Assembly (NCBI GenBank): GCA_031272145.1
Contig: JAISUL010000024.1
Location: 1 to 42,324, forward strand
Source of the DNA: Synergistaceae bacterium
GTDB lineage: Bacteria; Synergistota; Synergistia; Synergistales; Aminobacteriaceae
Length of the DNA: 42,324 bases
Direction of reading: 5' to 3'
Positions within the stretch are counted from its first letter, which is position 1. Each line of letters opens with the position of its first letter. The notes beneath the pieces were generated by a model. That model was not told the DNA's origin, did not search any database, and was given only the letters and a program-made list of their open reading frames with translations. A program made the position numbers and the translations under genes. Below are positions 7,649-14,355 of this stretch, piece after piece.

Positions 7649-8290
7649 TCAGCCGTCCTTCCGAGTTGTCCTCAGCGCCTCGATGACGTAGTCAATGATG
7701 TAAATTCCCATCGGGTTGTCAAGAATATATTCGTCGTCGGCGTAGCCCATGTCCAGCCCAACCGCGCCCGCCTTGTCCGCCAGCCTGAAGAACCCCTCGT
7801 AGCGATTCAGCGAGAGCGCTCCCTTCGCGTCGACGACTAACTCGTGCCACCTGGCCGTGTAGGCGTTGGCGCTCAGAGGCACGACCGTCTCTATCTCGAC
7901 AAGCGTCGGGCCAGGCACGTTAATCGGCGGGTTCTCCAGGAAGTACGCGTCCAGCTTGTCCTGCGCCGGGCTGTTGGGGGCGACGAAGAGGTAGGAGTTC
8001 GGCGTGAACTTTATCTGGGCGCTGACGTCCATGAACCGCGTTCGGCTATTGTATATGAAAAGGCCTATGTGCGACATGACCAGCCTTGGGTCAACGCGGC
8101 TCAAGTCCATCGACTTGTACAGCACGTCGCGGGCGTGCTGCTTCACGTGCAGCAGGTATGGCTCCACCTTCACGGGTTCGAGCGCGAGCCTCACGTTGCC
8201 CCACATGCTGAAGACGAGCAGAGCCGCGAGGAAGATCGCCACCGCGCGCCAGTCCAGCAGCGCGTCTGACAAGCGCCGAGCGTTAGACAC
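7649..8290 (-). CDS. TrbF/VirB8-like paralogue, first copy
   Basis: 213 residues beginning with GTG at 8290, preceded by AGGAGG within the end of trbL. The cytoplasmic segment is short. One membrane helix (residues about 15-35) is followed by a VirB8-type domain with VEPYLLHVKQHA, LFIYNSRTRFMDVSAQ, DKLDAYFLENPP and NPMGIYIIDYVIEALRT. It is about 30% similar by eye to the next gene, so tandem duplication and divergence is likely. Two different VirB8-like subunits could form a mixed ring or serve different states of the channel. Alternatively one copy may be a specialised regulator. Confidence 0.8.
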   Translation of the reverse strand: MSNARRLSDALLDWRAVAIFLAALLVFSMWGNVRLALEPVKVEPYLLHVKQHARDVLYKSMDLSRVDPRLVMSHIGLFIYNSRTRFMDVSAQIKFTPNSYLFVAPNSPAQDKLDAYFLENPPINVPGPTLVEIETVVPLSANAYTARWHELVVDAKGALSLNRYEGFFRLADKAGAVGLDMGYADDEYILDNPMGIYIIDYVIEALRTTRKDG

Positions 8291-8291
8291 G

Positions 8292-10340
8292 TCACTCGCC
8301 TCCTATGCTCTCTCTGCCGCCGTCAATGCCCTCGGCGGCGCCGTTTATGCCCTCTAAGGAACCGTTGATGCCCTCCGAGGAGCCGTTTATGCCCCCCGCA
8401 GCGCTGCCCCTGCTCTTGCCGGAGCTGGCTGGACTCGGCATGTCTATGGCGTCGTCGGCTGCGCTGGACGTGGACGTCTCGTGCGTCTCCGGCGCCCTGA
8501 AAGCGCCGGGCATCCCGATGGCCTCAGGCATCTTGACTCCCTCGTCGGTGATCATACGTGACATCACGACGCTGCGAAGATCGCCGGACGCGGACTGCGT
8601 CTCGTAAGTCTGCGTCGGCTGCTCGGAGGTGCCCATGGCCTTTCGCATGACATCTCTGATGTCGTCGCCTAAGATCGGGGCGCTTTCCTCGCGGTTATTC
8701 GGCGCTTCGGCCAATTCGCCGTTCGACGCTCTAGACGCGGCTGATCCGACGGTCTCCGTCTCGGATATTTGCTCCTCTCGAGCGCGCTGTTCGCGCTGTT
8801 CGCGGCTGGCTAAACTGCCAGTCCCGGCGCTCACACTCTGCCCGATCCGCGCGTTGTCAACGCCCTGAACTCCGCCGGCCGCACTGACCGCATTGGCCGC
8901 ACTGGTCGAACTGGCTGCACCTACTGACGCAGCACTGACAGGGGAAGCTGCCGCGTCTTTAAGCGCTTCGGCAGCGCTGACCGCACCGACTGACGCCGCC
9001 GCGCCCGAGGAAGCCGCCGCATCTCTGACTGCACCTGCAGCGCTGGCTGTGCCGACTGACGCCGCCGCGCCCGAGGAAGCCGCCGCATCTCTGACTGCAC
9101 CTGCCGCGCTGGCTGTGCCGACTGGCGCCGCCGCGCCTGAGGAGGCTACTGCGTCTTTAATCGCCTCGGATGTGCTTGATATGCTGCTTGATGCGCTTGA
9201 TGCACTCGCGTATGGGACATTCATATCCGTGGGGTAGGAGAACGATGTGTCGTAGTCCGATGCGTTGTAGCCGTAGTTCATGAACGGGGAGGAGCGACTG
9301 CCTCCCTCGGATGCCGCGGCGGTCAGCTGGCTTTCCGATACATGGCCACCATCGTTCCCTCCGTCTCTCCAGCGTTCCCCTGCCCCCCATGCCGCGGTGT
9401 CGCCGGACGCGGCGCCGCCATACCCGGCTAGCTCCAGCCACGATGCCCTCTCGAACACGGCGCCGGACACCAACGCTCCGGCCATAGCGGGCAGCTTGTG
9501 CACTGCCACAAACGCCAGAGCGGACAGGGCCGCCAGGTTGAACGAGTGCAGGAAGAACCCTTGGCTGCCGACGTTCTGGACGTTGCTTATCGTGGTGTTC
9601 AGAGCAGTCAGCATGCTGATCACGATCGGCAGCACTATCTGCAGAATGGTCAGCTTGAACCCGACGGATATGATCACCCTGACGTAGTTCTTGGCGAAGG
9701 AGTACGACCAGAGGGTGCCGCCCATGCCTATGAGCACAACGCCTATCGGAACCACGAGGTAGAACTCTATGACGTAGACGGCGGCGTAGGCCGCGGCGTA
9801 GGCAAGGGACGCCAGAGCCAAGGCGTATGGCACGGCCGCCCATACCGCGTTGTGGACGCCCAGGGTGAAGGCGTCGCTCGTGAGGCTGTAGATCACCTGG
9901 ACGCCGGCTATCAGCGCCGATGCCGGGCTTATCTGCGCGCCGCCGCCGAGTACGCGCAGGCCTTGCGTGACGATCGTGCCGCCGAGGTCGGGCCAAGCGG
10001 TCAGTATCCACCAGAAGAACCCGATAAACATGACCTCGCGGATGACGGTACGAGCCACAGAGAACAGGCTGAACTCGCCGCTCATCGCGAGCTGTATGGC
10101 GCTCCACGCGAATTGTATGACAGCCAGCACCCAAAACAGGCGTTTCGCCGCGTCGATGAAGTTCTGCTTTAGGTCGTCCACCTTGGTCTGTATATCCCCT
10201 ATGAACTTGTCCATGCTCTGCCCGCCCTGAGCCGAGTCGTAGCCAGTCGCGTCCGCAGCGTGCGCAACTAGAAACGGCGAGGCCATGCATAGCACAAAGG
10301 CCGTCAGTACGATGACGCCGATGGATTTTGCTCTGTCCAT
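8292..10340 (-). CDS. trbL: TrbL/VirB6-type polytopic T4SS membrane protein with repeat tail
   Basis: 682 residues. A signal-like hydrophobic N-terminus ends in AHAADA. Several membrane helices up to about residue 300 include TLWSYSFAKNYVRVIISVGF and the KLPAMAGALVSGAVFE segment, typical of VirB6/TrbL, which forms the inner-membrane part of the substrate path. The C-terminal half is low-complexity. It has Ala, Ser and Gly-rich 22-residue repeats (coding 66-nt units around 8930-9170), a charged region, and a final set of INGS(S/L)EG repeats. RP4 TrbL is about 530 residues, so the tail is an expansion. The start overlaps the last trbJ-like gene by 37 nt. Confidence 0.85.
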   Translation of the reverse strand: MDRAKSIGVIVLTAFVLCMASPFLVAHAADATGYDSAQGGQSMDKFIGDIQTKVDDLKQNFIDAAKRLFWVLAVIQFAWSAIQLAMSGEFSLFSVARTVIREVMFIGFFWWILTAWPDLGGTIVTQGLRVLGGGAQISPASALIAGVQVIYSLTSDAFTLGVHNAVWAAVPYALALASLAYAAAYAAVYVIEFYLVVPIGVVLIGMGGTLWSYSFAKNYVRVIISVGFKLTILQIVLPIVISMLTALNTTISNVQNVGSQGFFLHSFNLAALSALAFVAVHKLPAMAGALVSGAVFERASWLELAGYGGAASGDTAAWGAGERWRDGGNDGGHVSESQLTAAASEGGSRSSPFMNYGYNASDYDTSFSYPTDMNVPYASASSASSSISSTSEAIKDAVASSGAAAPVGTASAAGAVRDAAASSGAAASVGTASAAGAVRDAAASSGAAASVGAVSAAEALKDAAASPVSAASVGAASSTSAANAVSAAGGVQGVDNARIGQSVSAGTGSLASREQREQRAREEQISETETVGSAASRASNGELAEAPNNREESAPILGDDIRDVMRKAMGTSEQPTQTYETQSASGDLRSVVMSRMITDEGVKMPEAIGMPGAFRAPETHETSTSSAADDAIDMPSPASSGKSRGSAAGGINGSSEGINGSLEGINGAAEGIDGGRESIGGE
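8930..9170 (-). repeat. 66-nt tandem repeats in the trbL tail
   Basis: About three to four imperfect 66-nt units (22 residues, with DAAASSGAAASVG and SAAGAVR cores); the GCGCCCGAGG word recurs at 9001 and 9067 and, as GCGCCTGAGG, at 9133. The region is likely to vary in copy number. Confidence 0.75.
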
Positions 10341-11095
10341 CTTACCACCCCCTGCTCAAACGCCGCCTGCAGGTCCGCCTCGTCCTGCACTTCGTATGCC
10401 GCCAGCTGCGCGCTTATCTCGAAGTTCCTCATAAAATCAGTCCGCGTCAGGAGGAGCTGCTGGTTAGTGAAGTTCGCCATCAGGTTGCCCATGTTGAACA
10501 GGGGCATGTAGCCGCTGGTTTGGCTCGACAGCAGGAGCTGCGGCGCCATCACCAGCAGCTGCCGGGTCGACGTGGCGGACGTCGCCGACGCCTCCAGAGA
10601 GTTCCCCTTGAACATCCCGTAGCCGTAGGATGTCGAGCCGCCCGCCCAGTTGTTAGCCCGCGTTTTGTAGATGGCCTTGAAGTCCAGCACCGGGCTCTGG
10701 TCGCCACTCAGGACGCGGTAGCCGGGGTTCTGGGCGTTGAACTTCTCCCGCGTGAGCGAGTCCGCGAAGGACAGAGCCAAATCCGGAGATGACTGCAGCG
10801 CCGAGTAGAGCGCCTTTATCTCGCCGGTCGCCATGTCAATCGGAATCCAGGTGAGCATCGCGTGGTCGCTCGCGTAGCGGGAGTCGTAGGCCTTGTCGCC
10901 CGACTCCTCCTCGACGTAGTCCAGGTATGCCGCGAGCTCCAGAGCGGATCGCGCCGACACGAGCCCGCCGTCCGCCTTGACTCTGTCGTCCTGCCCACCA
11001 GCCCATGCCGCATTAGCATTGGCAAAGCCGGCACAGAGCAGGGAGAAAAGCGCGGCCAAGGTCAGAAGCCAGCGCCGCCGTTTTGCGAGAGCCAT
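10304..11095 (-). CDS. trbJ: TrbJ/VirB5-like secreted T4SS protein, copy 5 of 5
   Basis: 263 residues with a Lys/Arg-rich start and a signal peptide ending ANANAAWAG. The mature part is helical. It has the family word YKTRANNW in the middle and the shared C-terminal pattern AFEQGVVRWTEQNPSASSY. VirB5/TrbJ proteins are periplasmic minor pilus components. The ATG at 11095 lies 34 nt inside the preceding paralogue, and the gene's own last codons contain the trbL start. The repeated C-terminal pattern, not overall identity, defines the set; these five are well diverged. Confidence 0.78.
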   Translation of the reverse strand: MALAKRRRWLLTLAALFSLLCAGFANANAAWAGGQDDRVKADGGLVSARSALELAAYLDYVEEESGDKAYDSRYASDHAMLTWIPIDMATGEIKALYSALQSSPDLALSFADSLTREKFNAQNPGYRVLSGDQSPVLDFKAIYKTRANNWAGGSTSYGYGMFKGNSLEASATSATSTRQLLVMAPQLLLSSQTSGYMPLFNMGNLMANFTNQQLLLTRTDFMRNFEISAQLAAYEVQDEADLQAAFEQGVVRWTEQNPSASSY

Positions 11096-11856
11096 GTCTT
11101 CACCGCCTGATCGAACGCGGACTGCCTGTCGATCTTGTCCTGCCGCTCCTCGAGCGCGAGGCGCGCGGTCGCGTCTACCAGCCTCTCGTTGTCGACTCGC
11201 AGCTTCTCCAGCCACTGGTTCGCCATGTCCAGTATCTGGTTGTTCGCCTGAAGGAGCGATCTGTAGCCGTCGGCGCTCGCCGTCGCGTTGCGAAGCTTGC
11301 TCACCATGCCGATGTCCTGCGGGTTGCCCGATATGGCCGCCGCAGCCAGCACGTTGGCGTTCAGGGCGGTCTGCGAGTAGGACTTTACCGCCGCGGCCCT
11401 GTCCTTGTATGACTGCGCGTAGTCGGTCACGCCCAAAGAAGCATCCCTGTACCCCGGGGCTGCCGCTTGAAACGCCGTGCTCGACAGGTTCCCGAACGTC
11501 AGGGTGCCCGACAGCATCACGTAGGTCGCAATGGTGTCCGCCGGGACGTACACGCTGAGCGAGAGGTCGCCGCTCAGCGCCTGATGGTCTCTGACGTACT
11601 CGTCCGTGATGGTCTTGTTCGTGCTTATGATGAACTCGTCATACGCCAGCCATATGGGGACGGTATTGATGTCCTGCTTCATTATGTCCTTCAGCTTGCT
11701 CAGTATGGTCTCTTTAAGCACGCCTATCGCAGCGAGGTTGGCCGACACCTCAGCCCAAATAGCCGCGTCGCTAGATGCCCGCGCACCATCGGGGCACGCG
11801 AGCATTGCTGCCAGCAGCGCCGTCAGTAGGAGGCAGCTGGTGATTGATCTACCCAT
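11062..11856 (-). CDS. TrbJ/VirB5-like secreted T4SS protein, copy 4 of 5
   Basis: 264 residues. The signal peptide (about 1-27) ends DGARASSD. Long amphipathic helices follow, with DHQALSGDLS, APGYRDASLG and YAQSYKDRAA. The C-terminal pattern is AFDQAVKTWLSQNGGAGF, in which Trp is conserved across copies. The DHxAL and GYR words occur at similar places in neighbouring copies, supporting common descent. The start at 11856 overlaps the upstream paralogue by 34 nt and its end overlaps the next by 34 nt. Probable periplasmic pilus-tip or adhesin-like subunit. Confidence 0.78.
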   Translation of the reverse strand: MGRSITSCLLLTALLAAMLACPDGARASSDAAIWAEVSANLAAIGVLKETILSKLKDIMKQDINTVPIWLAYDEFIISTNKTITDEYVRDHQALSGDLSLSVYVPADTIATYVMLSGTLTFGNLSSTAFQAAAPGYRDASLGVTDYAQSYKDRAAAVKSYSQTALNANVLAAAAISGNPQDIGMVSKLRNATASADGYRSLLQANNQILDMANQWLEKLRVDNERLVDATARLALEERQDKIDRQSAFDQAVKTWLSQNGGAGF

Positions 11857-12587
11857 TCCCTCACCGCCTGTTTGAACGCCGCGTGGACGTCCGTCCTCTC
11901 CTGCCAGTCGTTCAGCGCGAAACGAACCTCCGCGTCGAGGCGCCTCTGAACGTCAGTCCTGATGCGCGGTATCTGCTGGTCGGCGAAAAGCGCTATCTGC
12001 TGCCCAGCCTGAGCAACCGCGCGGTAGGACATTGATTCGCTCCCGCTCCACGCCTTGTGCATGTCTGCTATAGCGGCCTGAGTGTCCGAGGCCGTGTCGA
12101 CGGCCGTCTTGTTCAAGAGCGTCAGGGCGTTCGCGTAGAGCGTGAACTCCGTCACCCTGCTCTTGTAAGCTTGCTTGAAGTCGATATACGCCCCAGAGTC
12201 AGGCTCTCTGTAGCCAGGGTTGCTTAACAGCGCAACGCCGGCCGCGAGGGCAGCGGAGGACTTCAAAAGTTCGCTTCCGTAGTCCCGCGACACGACCGCT
12301 GTCAGCGCCTTGTGGTCGCTCGTGTAGTTGGGCTCGCGGAAAACCGTCTCGTACGCAAGGGCCGCTGCCGCGATCTCGGTCAGCTCCGTCGTCATGTTCT
12401 TAGACTGAGTCAGCATCTCGTTCTCCAAGGCCTGCTCCGTGCCGTAAAGGGCCAGCAAGGTGGTGGTTAGGGCGAGCATCTCCCTTGCGTCGCCTCCGCC
12501 AGCCGCCGGCCTGGCCAGCGCTGCCACGAGAGCCACAGCCACCGCGCACCGTCTCAATATGAAATACCTGGTGTTTGAGCGCTCCAT
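11823..12587 (-). CDS. TrbJ/VirB5-like secreted T4SS protein, copy 3 of 5
   Basis: 254 residues. After an Arg-containing start, a hydrophobic signal segment ends around LARPAAGGG. The body has NYTSDHKALTAVV, NPGYREPDSG and FKQAYKSRVTEF, which match the order of words in the other copies. It ends AFKQAVREWVDQSPAASY. The C-terminal Trp codon provides the start of the following paralogue in another frame. Its own start at 12587 sits in the same place inside the upstream paralogue. Confidence 0.78.
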   Translation of the reverse strand: MERSNTRYFILRRCAVAVALVAALARPAAGGGDAREMLALTTTLLALYGTEQALENEMLTQSKNMTTELTEIAAAALAYETVFREPNYTSDHKALTAVVSRDYGSELLKSSAALAAGVALLSNPGYREPDSGAYIDFKQAYKSRVTEFTLYANALTLLNKTAVDTASDTQAAIADMHKAWSGSESMSYRAVAQAGQQIALFADQQIPRIRTDVQRRLDAEVRFALNDWQERTDVHAAFKQAVREWVDQSPAASY

Positions 12588-13504
12588 CTCACTGCCCCGT
12601 CGAACGCCGCCTGAACGTCAGTCCTCTCCTGCTGCTCGTTCATGGCGTAGCGGGTCTCGGCGTCTACGTGCCTCTGAAGGTCGAGCCGGAGCATTGAGAG
12701 CTCCTGCACGGCCATCTCGCTTGCCTGAAACCCAGCCTCCATCGCCTTGTTGTAGACCGCCAGCACCTGCCCCAAGACGGGGATAGACATGCTGTCGTCG
12801 GCCTCCTTGATCTGCTTTATCCTTGCCTGATCCGCCAGAACGCCAGCCGCAGCCGTGTTGTTCGCCTTCAGCGCCGTCTTGACGTAGCCGTTGAAGCCCG
12901 ACGCCCGCGTCTTGTAGTTTGCCACGAAGTCGTAGGACGAATTCGGCACCCAGTACCCCTGCTGGAGGAACCACTTCTCTATCGCCATAGCGCTCGAAAA
13001 CGACAGAGCCCCACCTGACGAGAGGCCGTCGCACATCGCCTTGATGTCCGCCGAGACGTCCTTCCAGTAAATGTTGCCGAGCTGCGAGTGGTCGGCCTTC
13101 CAAACGGCCTCCTCCAGTGCGTAAAGGGACGCCTCCCTAGTTAGCGTGTCCTTCATCTCCTGGTTCATGGCCTTCCACTTGTCGAGCGATATGTTGAGAC
13201 TGGCGTTCACAGCCGTCATGCCAGGTATCTTCTTGTTCTTGATGGTGCTGGCAGTGTCGCTGTTGTCGCCGCCAGCGTAGGCCGTGCCCATCAACATAAG
13301 CAGAGAGCCCAGCACCAGCGCAGCCGCAAGCGACTTGAACACGGTCTTGAACGCGGCCTTGATAACATCGAGCATCGCCGCGTACACCCTGAACAGCGCC
13401 CTAATCACCTTGGTCGCCTTGTCCACAGAGGCGGCCTTGTCCACGGCCTTGTCTGAGCGCGTCTGCTTGTCTAATACGACTTCCCGCTTGTTTGTGTCTG
13501 CCAT
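12554..13504 (-). CDS. TrbJ/VirB5-like T4SS protein with cytoplasmic extension, copy 2 of 5
   Basis: 316 residues, longer than the other copies. A Lys-rich N-terminus of about 50 residues (NKREVVLDKQTRSDKAVDK) comes before the hydrophobic segment (FKSLAAALVLGSLLMLMGTAYAG). It may therefore be an anchored form or have an unusually long signal region. The rest follows the family order (ADHSQLGNIYW, NYKTRASGFN, and AFDGAVRWSAQTPGISY at the end). The ATG at 13504 overlaps the preceding paralogue by 34 nt; the longer upstream frame was rejected as antisense-like low-quality extension. Confidence 0.75.
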   Translation of the reverse strand: MADTNKREVVLDKQTRSDKAVDKAASVDKATKVIRALFRVYAAMLDVIKAAFKTVFKSLAAALVLGSLLMLMGTAYAGGDNSDTASTIKNKKIPGMTAVNASLNISLDKWKAMNQEMKDTLTREASLYALEEAVWKADHSQLGNIYWKDVSADIKAMCDGLSSGGALSFSSAMAIEKWFLQQGYWVPNSSYDFVANYKTRASGFNGYVKTALKANNTAAAGVLADQARIKQIKEADDSMSIPVLGQVLAVYNKAMEAGFQASEMAVQELSMLRLDLQRHVDAETRYAMNEQQERTDVQAAFDGAVRWSAQTPGISY

Positions 13505-14355
13505 GTTCCTCTCGCTTTCTCGAAGGCCAGAACCCTGTCGGTTCGCCTCTGCTGTCTTAGCGCCGCGTACCTCGCCCTGAGCTCGATGTGCCTTATGACG
13601 TCCAGGCGAAGCCGCGCCGCCTCCTGCGCTATGAACACGTAGACAAGCCTGCGCGCGAACATCGCCTGAGCGTATCCGAGCACAGCCCCAGTCCCGTATG
13701 AGAGCAAGTCGAGCTTCTTTATCAGCGCCGCCCGGCTGTCCCGCGCGTCCAATGCCTCCGTGTTGTTCCCCTTGATAGCCGCGTAGAGGTAGTCCTGCCA
13801 CTCGGCCATCATATTTTTGTAAGCCGCGGCAAAGTTGTCCCCCTTGCTGCCCGACGTGCCTGGGTACACGACGTCGAAGCTAGCGTCGAAGTCTCCCGAG
13901 CTGACGAACGAAAGCGCATCGGCCTTCCCCAGCAGAGAGTAGAGGCTGGTTATCTTGCCCGTCAGGTCCTCCCAGCTGTAGGCGCTGACCCTGCCGTGGT
14001 CGCGCACCTCGTTCTGCATTCGGGTCGTTAGCCTGCTGTCAGCAAGACTATATATGCCCTTGACCTTCGGCTCAAACGTCGCGGAGTCCTGAGTGGCCTG
14101 AATGCCCTTCAACTCGCCGCGCATCATCTCGTAGTTGCCGCTTTTGTTCACGATGGCCTTAGCCCCGGCGATGGGCGCAACCACCGCGGCGATGTCCCCA
14201 GCTGGCACGTGCCCTGTCGCCGCAGCGGTCGCGGTCGCGACAAGCCCGTCCAGCTCCTTGACCAGACTGTCAACGCTGCCCCCCGCAAACCCAGCAGCAG
14301 GAACAAAAACGGTGATAAGCAGCGCGCATACAAAAGCGGTCTGAAGGCGTTTCAT
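13471..14355 (-). CDS. TrbJ/VirB5-like secreted T4SS protein, copy 1 of 5
   Basis: 294 residues with a signal peptide ending PAAGFAGGS. It directly follows trbE with a 4-nt ATGA overlap, so it sits where trbJ normally lies. The body contains RDHGRVSAYSW, VYPGTSGSKGDNFAAAYKNMMAEW and the C-terminal AFEKARGTWQTQTSGKSY. The C-terminal Trp codon holds the start of copy 2. It is the most divergent of the five. Confidence 0.75.
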   Translation of the reverse strand: MKRLQTAFVCALLITVFVPAAGFAGGSVDSLVKELDGLVATATAAATGHVPAGDIAAVVAPIAGAKAIVNKSGNYEMMRGELKGIQATQDSATFEPKVKGIYSLADSRLTTRMQNEVRDHGRVSAYSWEDLTGKITSLYSLLGKADALSFVSSGDFDASFDVVYPGTSGSKGDNFAAAYKNMMAEWQDYLYAAIKGNNTEALDARDSRAALIKKLDLLSYGTGAVLGYAQAMFARRLVYVFIAQEAARLRLDVIRHIELRARYAALRQQRRTDRVLAFEKARGTWQTQTSGKSY

